Shown here piece after piece: positions 1 through 9,036 of a stretch of DNA of 24,496 nucleotides. Source of the DNA: GCA-2862545 sp047609825 (GTDB taxonomy: Bacteria; Myxococcota_A; UBA796; GCA-2862545); assembly GCA_047609825.1 (NCBI GenBank), contig JBLFXJ010000083.1:1-24496 (forward strand), given 5' to 3'. A model generated the notes under the pieces. The model was not told where the DNA came from. It made no database searches and saw only the letters and a program-made list of their open reading frames with translations. Position 1 is the first letter of the stretch, and each line of letters starts with the position of its first letter. The translations under genes were made by a program, and so were the position numbers.

Positions 1-855
1 GAACCGCTCCACCCGGTGCAGCAGCGCCGCGGACTGGTCGCCTTGAGAGCGGTAGGTCTCCTGCAGCTCGGTGGCTGCGCGGAGGCCGAACCGCGCCGGG
101 TCCAGGCCGCGCAGGTGGTACGGGCGCAGGTGCACGGCGAGCAGGTTCACGACCCGACCGCGGCGCTCCACCTCGGCCGAGACGTAGAACCACGCCACAT
201 CGTCTGTGAACCGCTGCGGACCACCGGATCGCAGGGTCCAGTTCTCCCCCCGAACGCAGCTGGCGAGCCCGCCATGCTCCATCCGGGTGGAGCCCGCGTA
301 GGTGGCGTGCACACAGGTGAGGCCGAGCTCGGCTGACAAGGCGTCCAGGTCGCGCCGGCTCACCTCGAGCAACGTGATCACGTCGGGGTCGGCGGCCTCG
401 ATGGCGCGGACCGCGCAAGCCAGGGGCGCGCCGTCATCGTCGTTCCCACCCCACAGCCGACGCACATTCCACGACAGCACCCGGAGCGGCTCGCCAGCTG
501 TCTCTCCAGCCCCGCGCGCCGCCCAGCCAGGGCCCCACAGCGCCGCCCCCACACACAGCACCACCACGAGCAGGCCTGGCGGCAACCGCCGATCCGGCAG
601 CGCCGTCCATACGGTAAACAATCCCGCCGCACATGCCGCATACAGGTAGGGCAGCAACAGCACGGGCACCGCCAGCCACACGGGCGCTGCGTGCACCTCA
701 CGCCCAGCGACCGTCACCACCAGCAGCAACCCCACGCACAGCGCCGCCAACGCCGTGAGCGCAGTGCCACCCGGCCCGCCCGTGCGTGCGACCACCTCCG
801 CGGGAGAGACCACCGCGGGAGATGGAGCGGACGCGGGTGGCGTGGGTTCCGTCAT
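1..855 (-). CDS. Membrane-anchored endonuclease/exonuclease/phosphatase-fold protein (3' end outside window)
   Basis: The frame is open from ATG at 855 to the left edge (285 codons) and the C-terminus is missing. A proline-rich start is followed by three hydrophobic segments (about residues 32-50, 58-80, 92-110). A DNase I-like domain starts near residue 125 with the motif VLSWNVRRL (N130). The metal-binding acid follows in VITLLEVSRRDL (E164), and a conserved His sits in LLAVHLRPYHL (H242). In this superfamily (DNase I, exonuclease III, sphingomyelinases, inositol phosphatases) these match the first metal and phosphate-binding motifs. The C-terminal D-x-N and SDH motifs would lie outside the window. 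The membrane anchor plus catalytic domain layout resembles the EEP proteins often annotated only as 'endonuclease/exonuclease/phosphatase family'; the substrate cannot be told. The gene lies 67 bases downstream of an FG-GAP lipoprotein on the same strand and may be co-transcribed with it. The ribosome site before ATG is weak, so the exact start is uncertain. Confidence 0.82.
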   Translation of the reverse strand, partial: MTEPTPPASAPSPAVVSPAEVVARTGGPGGTALTALAALCVGLLLVVTVAGREVHAAPVWLAVPVLLLPYLYAACAAGLFTVWTALPDRRLPPGLLVVVLCVGAALWGPGWAARGAGETAGEPLRVLSWNVRRLWGGNDDDGAPLACAVRAIEAADPDVITLLEVSRRDLDALSAELGLTCVHATYAGSTRMEHGGLASCVRGENWTLRSGGPQRFTDDVAWFYVSAEVERRGRVVNLLAVHLRPYHLRGLDPARFGLRAATELQETYRSQGDQSAALLHRVERF

Positions 856-922
856 TTCTGCACCGGCATAGCGCGTTCGGCCGCCCGTTCGGTTCGCGCG
901 CTCAGCCCGGATGGGCCTGGCG

Positions 923-2752
<1,830 letters not shown>

Positions 2753-2818
2753 GGTCATCCTCCGTAGTGGGGAAGATAGCCTCCCCTGGCGCAGCCCGCC
2801 GTCGTGCGAGCTGTGCGC

Positions 2819-4429
2819 TCAGGGGCGCCGATGGATCCGCACGATCTGTCGACCATCGATGCCAGCGTATTCAGACATGCCGCCATCTGGCCAGTGCACA
2901 ACGACCCGGTCCACGGCGTCATGGGCGCCGAGCCCGAAGTGCACTTCCGGCGGACCCGACGATGCGTAGTTCACCCCGCCCGCCCGAACGACCCGCCACC
3001 ACACCTGGTCGCCGGAGTGCACCTCCACCCGCGCGCCGATGGCGAAGTGGTTCATGCCCGGATCGCGCAGCTGCACCCGCAGCCAGCTCTCGGCCCCGCA
3101 CCGCGACATGTACAGCAGATCGGGGCCGTCGAGATCCCGCTTGAACAGGTCGAGCCAGCCATCGTCGTTGAGATCGGCCACCGCGAAGCCACGCCCCACG
3201 CCATCGTCGGCCAGGCCCCAGGCCTCACCCACGTCTGCGAAGTCACCGGCGTCATCCTGCTGGTACAGCGCATCGGGCTGGTATGGCGGGTTGGTCCACA
3301 CCTCGTTGATGTACCGAACGCGGCCATAGGCGACGAAGCCGTCGAGATCGCCGTCGTTGTCGAAGTCGTCCAGCGCCGCCCCCCAGCCCACCTTCTGGCC
3401 GCGGCTCACGTCGTTGGAGACGCCTCGCAGCGCCGAGTAGTCGATCCAGAATCCGCCGGCCGTGGACTGGAGCAAGCGCACCTTGTTCCACTCGGGGATC
3501 AGCAGATCGGGCAGGCCGTCGCCGTTCAGCTCGCCGATGCCGAGGCCCATGCCCGTCATCTGGAGGTCGAGGCCGGACAGACCGCCGTCGGCCTCCAAGG
3601 TGCCCTCGCGGTTCCACAGCAACACGTTCGGGTAAGCGGCGCCGAAGTCGTTGATGATGTACAGGTCGAGCCACCCATCACCATCGAGGTCGTGCCACCC
3701 CGACACGTAGGTGTAGCCGTCGTGCACCTGCTGCGGCAGCTGCGCGCTCTGGTCGTCGAAGGTGCCATCGCCACGGTTCACGTAGAGGAAGCTCGGCTCC
3801 GCGGGCTGGAAGTCGCTGGTCGCGTTCTCGCCGGATTCATCGACCCAGCCGTAGTTGCCGACGAACAGGTCCAGGTCGCCATCGCGGTCATAGTCCGCCC
3901 AGGACGACGACATCGTACGGTAGTTGCCGGCCGGCACCCCGGCCTGCTCGGTCACATCGGTGAACCGGCCGGTGCCGTCGTTCTGGAGCAGCACGTTCGG
4001 CAGGTCGAACCGCGTCAAGTACAGGTCGAGGTCGCCGTCTCCGTCATAGTCGGCGGCCGAGCCACCCGTCCCCCAGGGCAGGTCGAGCCCGAACGCGGCC
4101 GTGTCTTCCGCGAACGTGCCGGCCGCGGTCTGGGTGTAGGACTTGGTGTAGGTCTCGGCCGGCGCGAGGATGTCCACCCGATCGTCGCCGTTCCAGTCCA
4201 CGGCGATGGCGCCGCCAGCCCAGAGCCAGATCGAGCTGTTCACCTGCGTGGGGAGCGCCTGACGGTCGAACGGGGCCTCTGCGCGACGCGATGGATCGGC
4301 GCAGGCGATCACGCCAGAGGTCCACACCTCGGGCTCGCCGGTGTCGACCGTGGTGGTTGTTGACTTGGTGCCGTCTCGGCCCTCGGGGCCCCCGCCACAC
4401 GCGATGAGGACCACCAACAGGATGCGCAT
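2819..4429 (-). CDS. FG-GAP repeat / ASPIC-UnbV (CRTAC1-like) lipoprotein, copy 1
   Basis: Predicted lipoprotein of 536 residues. The leader MRILLVVLIAC carries a lipobox with lipidated Cys11, followed by a Thr-rich spacer. Seven FG-GAP calcium loops start near residues 78, 127, 179, 247, 300, 355 and 419 (for example DYDGDGDLD and DLDGDGWLD). A C-terminal ASPIC/UnbV domain runs from about residue 447 to 533 (FAIGARVEVHSG, RAGGVNYASSGPPEVHFGLG, VVVHWPDGG). The order of loops and several inter-loop phrases (VHDGYTY, GMGLGI, KRDL-GP) match the downstream neighbour, so the two are tandem paralogues. The frame stays open upstream to 5053, but only the ATG at 4429 puts the lipoprotein signal at the N-terminus. 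There is no convincing Shine-Dalgarno before it (ACCCTCCTCGC), so initiation may be leaderless or weak. The family is extracellular, and its ligand or binding role is unknown. Confidence 0.9.
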   Translation of the reverse strand: MRILLVVLIACGGGPEGRDGTKSTTTTVDTGEPEVWTSGVIACADPSRRAEAPFDRQALPTQVNSSIWLWAGGAIAVDWNGDDRVDILAPAETYTKSYTQTAAGTFAEDTAAFGLDLPWGTGGSAADYDGDGDLDLYLTRFDLPNVLLQNDGTGRFTDVTEQAGVPAGNYRTMSSSWADYDRDGDLDLFVGNYGWVDESGENATSDFQPAEPSFLYVNRGDGTFDDQSAQLPQQVHDGYTYVSGWHDLDGDGWLDLYIINDFGAAYPNVLLWNREGTLEADGGLSGLDLQMTGMGLGIGELNGDGLPDLLIPEWNKVRLLQSTAGGFWIDYSALRGVSNDVSRGQKVGWGAALDDFDNDGDLDGFVAYGRVRYINEVWTNPPYQPDALYQQDDAGDFADVGEAWGLADDGVGRGFAVADLNDDGWLDLFKRDLDGPDLLYMSRCGAESWLRVQLRDPGMNHFAIGARVEVHSGDQVWWRVVRAGGVNYASSGPPEVHFGLGAHDAVDRVVVHWPDGGMSEYAGIDGRQIVRIHRRP

Positions 4430-4555
4430 GCGAGGAGGGTAGCGCAGCGCATCAGAGGTGTCGCGGTCTGCTCGGTCGCGCCCCTCCTCCGCCGACATCA
4501 CGGGACACACGGCCCCGTGCTCGCTGGCCCGCACCTCCCAGGCTACCCCCGCCAC
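4430..4555. promoter_or_regulatory. Divergent intergenic region between FG-GAP lipoprotein and pyrophosphatase-like gene
   Basis: These 126 bases separate two genes transcribed away from each other, so promoters for both directions should lie here. I see no convincing -35/-10 pair, operator or hairpin. The assignment rests on gene orientation only. Confidence 0.3.
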
Positions 4556-4963
4556 ATGCTGCGACGCGTGCTGATCGAGATCGAGGTGCCACGCTGGGGA
4601 TTCATCAAGCGCACCCCGCGCGGCGGCGTCGACTACATCTCGCCGCTCCCGAGCCCGTTCAACTACGGCTGCGTGCCGGGGGTGATGGGGCGCGATGGCG
4701 ATCCCCTGGACGCGCTGGTGCTCGGACCCCGCCTCCCTCGCGGTCACCGACTCACGGCGCACGTCCACGGCGTGGTGTGGCTGCGCGACGCGGGCCGGAT
4801 CGACGACAAGCTCGTGTGCAAGGTGGGCATGCCTACCGCCGCAGAGCGTCGGGCCGTGGATGTGTTCTTCCGGCTGTACCCGTGGACCAAAGGGCCGTTG
4901 AATCGGCTGCGCGGTCAGCGCGGCGCCACGGTCTACGAGGGGTGGGGCGAGCGCGAACGGTGA
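4556..4963 (+). CDS. Small family-I inorganic pyrophosphatase-like protein
   Basis: A 135-residue cytosolic protein with the soluble family-I pyrophosphatase signature. The core is FNYGCVPG followed by GRDGDPLDALV, giving the metal-binding aspartates D47, D49 and D52. A second acidic motif, DAGRIDDK, gives D78, D83 and K85. An early IEIEVPR strand (E8) and a Lys at 18 match the usual N-terminal motif. The C-terminus VFFRLYPW...YEGWGERE matches the family's terminal helix and WE segment. The expected reaction is hydrolysis of pyrophosphate to two phosphates. At 135 residues it is shorter than the usual 170-180. By my hand alignment to the E. coli enzyme, the active-site Arg43 and Lys142 equivalents are not conserved. 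The start could also be GTG at 4517; ATG 4556 is preferred because the conserved domain begins right after it. Neither start has a strong ribosome site. The gene stands alone. Confidence 0.75.
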   Translation: MLRRVLIEIEVPRWGFIKRTPRGGVDYISPLPSPFNYGCVPGVMGRDGDPLDALVLGPRLPRGHRLTAHVHGVVWLRDAGRIDDKLVCKVGMPTAAERRAVDVFFRLYPWTKGPLNRLRGQRGATVYEGWGERER

Positions 4964-5055
4964 GCGCATCGCCGGGCATGCTTTCCACGCCTGATTGTGA
5001 GACGATGCCGCCTCGCGTACGTCCTTATTCCGATCCCCGCTCCGAGAGGCCACCC

Positions 5056-6006
5056 ATGACCGGTCGTGCAGTCACCACCCTGGCCCTGTTCGCGCTCGCC
5101 TGTGGCGGCTCGAAGGACGACACCGACGCGGCGGGAGGCACCACTCCCACGGTCGTGGTCACCGAGACCGGAGATTCCGGCGGGCGCCGTGAGCCCCCGA
5201 ACCCGTTCGACGCCACCAATGTGACCTTCGAGTTCGACGGCATCCTCCTGCGGGATGGCACCCTCACCGGGTACTGGGACAGCGACACTGCCCACGACTT
5301 CCCGGCGCACTGGAACCCGCCGAGCGTGTCCATCGAGTTCGCCGACGAGCTGCTGTTCGACGGCGAGTCCGACTCCGACGAGGTGCGCGAAGCCCACACC
5401 TGTGCGGTGGCCACCGAGTACGTGTTCGAGGCGGAGGACGAGCTCGACAACGAGAACGATGCCGAGGTGCATGCCGCCTTCGAGGGCTACCTCAACATGT
5501 TCTACTACGAGGAAGGCGACAGCAACCTCACCTTCACCGACTGCGCCGGTGAGCTCGACGAAGACACCTGGGGAGTCGAGGGCCGCGATCTGTGGATGGC
5601 CTGGGACGGGGCCCGCTTTGGCCTGGCGTTCGGCGCCATGGGCGAGACCGACCTGCGGCCGATGTGGAGCGACGACGACTGGGCGTTGTATGAGGACAGC
5701 CTGATCGCCGCCTACATCGCCGTGAACGAGGTGAACGACGCCGGCGACCTGGTGTATGTGGGCGACGCCCTCGCCTCCTGCCTGATGTTCGAGTACGACC
5801 CCGTCACCGGTGAGCTTGTCGACCGCGACGACGACAACCAGCTCGAGCGCATGGACATCAGCGGCGTGCCGGCCGGAGCCCCGCTGCCCGAGGGCTACGT
5901 GCGCTGCTTCGCCTACTGGTGGCCGTCCCTGGGCAGCTTCGACCTCAGCCGCCTCGCCGAGGGTGCCAACGGCTCGCCCGACGGCACCACCACCACCACG
6001 CCCTGA
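5056..6006 (+). CDS. Acidic hypothetical lipoprotein
   Basis: A 316-residue protein that I do not recognise. The leader MTGRAVTTLALFALAC ends in a lipobox (lipidated Cys16), followed by a Gly/Asp/Thr-rich linker of about 35 residues, so it should be anchored in the outer membrane or on the surface. The mature domain is strongly acidic, with runs of Asp and Glu. It contains four cysteines (about 116, 163, 242 and 284) that could make two disulfides, and aromatic-rich stretches such as FAYWWPSLGSF. The C-terminus is a Thr tail. No catalytic motif is visible. The start is supported by GAGAGG six bases upstream of ATG 5056; the longer open frame from 4777 overlaps the pyrophosphatase-like gene and is rejected. 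The stop abuts the stop of the convergent methyltransferase gene. Confidence 0.85.
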   Translation: MTGRAVTTLALFALACGGSKDDTDAAGGTTPTVVVTETGDSGGRREPPNPFDATNVTFEFDGILLRDGTLTGYWDSDTAHDFPAHWNPPSVSIEFADELLFDGESDSDEVREAHTCAVATEYVFEAEDELDNENDAEVHAAFEGYLNMFYYEEGDSNLTFTDCAGELDEDTWGVEGRDLWMAWDGARFGLAFGAMGETDLRPMWSDDDWALYEDSLIAAYIAVNEVNDAGDLVYVGDALASCLMFEYDPVTGELVDRDDDNQLERMDISGVPAGAPLPEGYVRCFAYWWPSLGSFDLSRLAEGANGSPDGTTTTTP

Positions 6007-6837
6007 TCACCGGCGTCGGAACCGCAGCCCGTAGAAGAACCGGCTGAGCTGGACCACATCGACATCGGTGGCGTCCGGCGGCAGGTGCCGCACCGGCGCC
6101 TCGGGCGAGTGGTCGTAGAACGTGACCGCGCGGAAGGTCAGTCGATTCCACCACGAGTGCGCCCGCGTAGGGTCGAGCTGCTCGTCCACGACGACGATCG
6201 GGGCGCCGGGCACGACCACCCGGGCGAGCTCGGCGAGGGCCGCGGCGGGGTCGCTGAAGCCATTGATCCCGCCTACGTGGAATGCCCGGTCGAAGCTCGC
6301 GTCTGCGAACGGCAAGCGGTGGGCATCACCGAGCAGGGTGCGAACGTGCAGGCCATTCCGCGCGATGCGGGCGTCGGCTCGGGCGAGCATGCCTCGGCTC
6401 GCATCCAGGGCCCACAGCTCTGGAGGGTGCGCGGCCCGGTCCACCAACCACGGCAGGTTCGCGCCGGTGCCCACCCCGACCTCCAGGATCCGCAGGGGCC
6501 GGTCCTCGGCGAGCTCGAGCAGGTCCATGATGCCCGCGCGGAGCTCTGCCTCGGTGCCGCCGGACTGGAACAGGGGCAGCGTGTGCTCAACGGCCGGATC
6601 GTGCAGGCCCGGCAGTGTGTCGTAGATGCGCCGCAGGAGCCGGTCTGTGCCCGTGAGATCCGCATCCCGGTACAGCTCGGCGAGGCCGCCGCGCACGGGC
6701 CAGCTGGCATCGGGTCCGCGCAGCTCACCCTCCACCAGGCGCTCGCCGACCCCGTCCCGCACGGACAAGCCACCCCAGCGCAGCGGTCCATCCGACCGTG
6801 GGCAGCGCATCCGAGCAAGATCGTCGAGCCAAAGCAT
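6007..6837 (-). CDS. Class I SAM-dependent methyltransferase
   Basis: A 276-residue cytosolic protein. The Rossmann SAM-binding motif I is ILEVGVGTGANL (residues 117-128). Motif II is ALDASRGML (about 143-151) with the acidic ribose-binding Asp. It is followed by GDAHRLPFADASFD (about 170-183), the typical motif III/IV of UbiE/COQ5-like enzymes, and a post-motif LARVVVPG. The N-terminal 60 residues resemble a degenerate Trm112-like zinc-ribbon region (MRCPRSDGPLRWGG) that keeps only one Cys, so zinc binding is doubtful. The substrate is unknown. ATG 6837 is chosen because it overlaps the TGA of a tiny upstream ORF (TGATG) and has AGGGGG upstream; the frame is open to 7023 but that extension is low-complexity. 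The stop is directly adjacent to that of the convergent lipoprotein gene, with a shared TGATCA palindrome holding both stop codons. Confidence 0.88.
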   Translation of the reverse strand: MLWLDDLARMRCPRSDGPLRWGGLSVRDGVGERLVEGELRGPDASWPVRGGLAELYRDADLTGTDRLLRRIYDTLPGLHDPAVEHTLPLFQSGGTEAELRAGIMDLLELAEDRPLRILEVGVGTGANLPWLVDRAAHPPELWALDASRGMLARADARIARNGLHVRTLLGDAHRLPFADASFDRAFHVGGINGFSDPAAALAELARVVVPGAPIVVVDEQLDPTRAHSWWNRLTFRAVTFYDHSPEAPVRHLPPDATDVDVVQLSRFFYGLRFRRR

Positions 6838-6914
6838 CAGGCGGCCCCCTGCCGCCCGACGGACGCCAGCGCGTCCGTGATCGCGTCCCGCCAGGTCACT
6901 CGGGGGTCGGCCAT
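6837..6914 (-). CDS. Tiny ORF translationally coupled to methyltransferase (possible leader or gene remnant)
   Basis: A 25-residue frame, MADPRVTWRDAITDALASVG plus GRQGAA less the shared residue, ends in a TGA that overlaps the ATG of the methyltransferase (TGATG). GAGGAG lies 7 bases before its ATG, a better ribosome site than most real genes here have. The phrase TWRDAITDALASVG resembles the first helix of some winged-helix or HARE-HTH-type proteins, but the frame stops too early to form a domain. It could be a translated leader that feeds ribosomes to the methyltransferase, or the stump of a lost gene. An ATG six bases further upstream (6920) sits too close to the ribosome site. Confidence 0.35.
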   Translation of the reverse strand: MADPRVTWRDAITDALASVGRQGAA

Positions 6915-7068
6915 GCGCATTCTCCTCGTCACTCGCCCCATGGTACTCCGGCGGCGCTTGTGCACGACGCGACGACACGCACGCACCCGCCCGCCCGCCG
7001 CATCCCGACGCGCCCGCTGGCAACCCACGGCAGGGTGTCGTAGAGGGACGGCCCGTTCTGGAGCGCTC
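6915..7068. promoter_or_regulatory. Divergent intergenic region between methyltransferase unit and class I/II aminotransferase
   Basis: These 154 bases lie between divergent genes and should hold promoters for both. The centre is a run of CGC/CCG-rich sequence (about 6976-7010) with no clear hexamers or dyad. The call rests on orientation only. Confidence 0.3.
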
Positions 7069-8370
7069 ATGGCCCTCGACGTCCGATCCGTGTTCGCCGC
7101 CGCCGGCGACCTCCCCGCACGCACCCCGAGCCCGATGGCCGCCGCCATGCAGGGGTCTCAGATCCTCGCCATCGCAGGCGAGGTCGGCACGCTACGGGCC
7201 GCCGGAGCCGCCGTCGCGAACTTCACCATCGGCGACTTCGACACGTCACTGTTCCCGGTTCCGCAGGCGCTGGTCGACGGCATCAAGGCGAAGCTCGACG
7301 CCGGCGAGACCAACTACCCGCCCGCCGTCGGCATGCCGCAGCTCCGCGCCGCCATCCGCTCGTTCTACGCCGAGCGCCTCGGTCTGGACTACCCGGAGGG
7401 TTGTGTGCAGGTCGGCTCCGGCGCGCGCCCCCCGATCTACGCCGCGTTCCGGTCGATCCTGGCCCCCGGCGACATCGTGGTGCATCCCGTCCCGACCTGG
7501 AATGTGCGGTACTACGTGCACTTGAACGACGCGGTGGGCGTGCCGCTGGTCACCAAGCCCGAGAACGGGTTCATGCCGACCCTGGACGACCTGCTCCCCC
7601 ACCTGCAGACCGCCCGGATGATCGTGCTGAACAGCCCGCTGAACCCCAGCGGCACCGTCATCGACGAGGACCTGCTACGCCCGGTGTGCACGGCCATCGT
7701 CGCCGAGAACGATCGTCGGGCCGCGGCAGGCGAGCGTCCGCTGATGCTGCTGTACGACCAAGTCTACCAGCAGCTCGTGTTCGATGGCTACGCCCACACC
7801 ACGCCCGTGCACCTGGTGCCCGAGATGGCGAAGTACACCATCCTCGTCGACGCCATCTCCAAGGCGTGGGCCGCCACCGGCGTCCGCCTCGGCTGGGCCG
7901 TGGCGCCGCCCTGGGTGATCGGCCGGATGAAGCCACTCGTCGGGCACATGGGTGCGTGGGCTGGCCGGGCCGAGCAGCTGGCCACGGCCGATATCCTCGC
8001 CAACCCTGCGTTGGTAGACGACTACATGACCCAGTTCCGCGGCGTGCTGCAGGCGCGCCTGCGGCGGCTTCGGGACGGATTGCTCGCGATGAAGGCGGAC
8101 GGCTTGCCCGTGGACTGCCTCGACGCCCAGGGGGCGATCTACCTCTCGGCGCGGTTCGATCTCGACGGGCTCACCGTGGGCGGTCGCACCATCGCGTCTG
8201 ACGAAGACGTGCGCAGCGTGCTCCTGCACGGGGCCGGCGTGGCGGTCGTACCGTTCACGGCGTTTGGTTACCCCGAAGGTACGGGCTGGGTCCGGTTCAG
8301 CGTGGGGTCGGTCTCAGACGCCGACGTCGACGGCGCACTGGCCCGCATCCGGGCGCTCCTCTCGGCCTGA
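7069..8370 (+). CDS. Class I/II pyridoxal-phosphate aminotransferase (AspC-like fold)
   Basis: A 433-residue cytosolic PLP enzyme of fold type I. The Schiff-base lysine is K265 in DAISKAWAATGVRLGW. The supporting residues typical of aspartate-type aminotransferases are present: N192 in NSPLNPSG, D230 and Y233 in YDQVYQQ, R273 downstream of the lysine, and the carboxylate-binding R409 in WVRFSVG. The N-terminal region around GDFDTSLFPVP and TNYPPAVGMPQLR is typical of this class. Amino donor and acceptor cannot be read from the sequence; aspartate, aromatic or branched-chain substrates are all possible. ATG 7069 is preferred because CTGGAG lies six bases upstream and the protein then starts where family members do; the frame open to 6085 is spurious. 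The next gene on the strand starts about 75 bases later and is probably not functionally related. Confidence 0.93.
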   Translation: MALDVRSVFAAAGDLPARTPSPMAAAMQGSQILAIAGEVGTLRAAGAAVANFTIGDFDTSLFPVPQALVDGIKAKLDAGETNYPPAVGMPQLRAAIRSFYAERLGLDYPEGCVQVGSGARPPIYAAFRSILAPGDIVVHPVPTWNVRYYVHLNDAVGVPLVTKPENGFMPTLDDLLPHLQTARMIVLNSPLNPSGTVIDEDLLRPVCTAIVAENDRRAAAGERPLMLLYDQVYQQLVFDGYAHTTPVHLVPEMAKYTILVDAISKAWAATGVRLGWAVAPPWVIGRMKPLVGHMGAWAGRAEQLATADILANPALVDDYMTQFRGVLQARLRRLRDGLLAMKADGLPVDCLDAQGAIYLSARFDLDGLTVGGRTIASDEDVRSVLLHGAGVAVVPFTAFGYPEGTGWVRFSVGSVSDADVDGALARIRALLSA

Positions 8371-8444
8371 ACAACGTCCCGGTCCGTCCCGGTCGGTTGC
8401 GGGGTGGCCCGCCCCGGATCATGCTGCTCATGAGGTGCCCCCCT

Positions 8445-8993
8445 ATGCTGCGCGACGAACCCATGAGCTGCGCCCTCACGGCGCTGTTGCTCGGCTGCGC
8501 CGGCTCGATGGACGTGGAGTTCAGACTGGAGGGTCCCGAGACCGTGCACGTGCAGCGCCTCGGCGCGGTCGTGGGGCCACAGGTCAGCCTGTCCGACGGC
8601 ACCCTTCCAGAGGGTGTCGAGTGGGACGTGGCGTCTCCGGCCGTCGCTGAGGTCGACACCGATGGCGTGCGAGCCCTGGCACCCGGTGAGACCGAGGTCG
8701 TGGGCCGCTGGGAAGGGCAAGAGGTGGTGTGGAAGCTCATTGTCGCCCCTGCCCTCACCCTGAGCTTCGCGGGGCCGCCCGCAGAGGTGCGGGTCGGCGA
8801 ACGGTTGCCGCTCGTGGTCGAAGGCAACGGCGCCCCGCTCGATCCGGAGCTCGTCGACTGGGAGAGCTCGGACCCCGAGGTGCTCACGGTGCTCACGGGC
8901 GCGATGCAGGGCGTGTCGGAGGGCACGGCCTACGTGACGGTCGAGCGCGACGGCAGCCGGGCGATGTTCGAGGTGGACGTCACGGCGCCGTGA
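8445..8993 (+). CDS. Lipoprotein with two bacterial Ig-like (Big2-type) domains
   Basis: About 182 residues. The leader ends in ALLLGC, a lipobox with lipidated Cys near residue 18. The first Ig-like module, about 75 residues, contains the Big2-like signature WDVASPAVAEVDTDG followed by VRALAPGETEV. The second, about 80 residues, has WESSDPEVLTV and MQGVSEGTAYVTV. Big2 modules are found in surface adhesins and cell-surface binding proteins. With only two modules this is probably a small surface-anchored protein of unknown partner. Possible starts are ATG 8445 (with GAGG nine bases upstream, chosen), ATG 8421 and ATG 8463; the last would leave a leader with no positive charge. Confidence 0.8.
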   Translation: MLRDEPMSCALTALLLGCAGSMDVEFRLEGPETVHVQRLGAVVGPQVSLSDGTLPEGVEWDVASPAVAEVDTDGVRALAPGETEVVGRWEGQEVVWKLIVAPALTLSFAGPPAEVRVGERLPLVVEGNGAPLDPELVDWESSDPEVLTVLTGAMQGVSEGTAYVTVERDGSRAMFEVDVTAP

Positions 8994-9036
8994 ATCCGCC
9001 AACAGGGGTATGCTGACTCCCGAAGCGGGAGGTGAT

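Noticed and set aside
2804..4363. Long plus-strand open frame (519 codons) opposite the second FG-GAP lipoprotein
   Set aside because: Same antisense artefact as over its paralogue; no motif, no ribosome site.
8371..8444. CGGGG/CCCCG hairpin as a terminator after the class I/II aminotransferase
   Set aside because: Stem is only five base pairs with no T-run, and GC-rich pairs of this size are expected by chance here.
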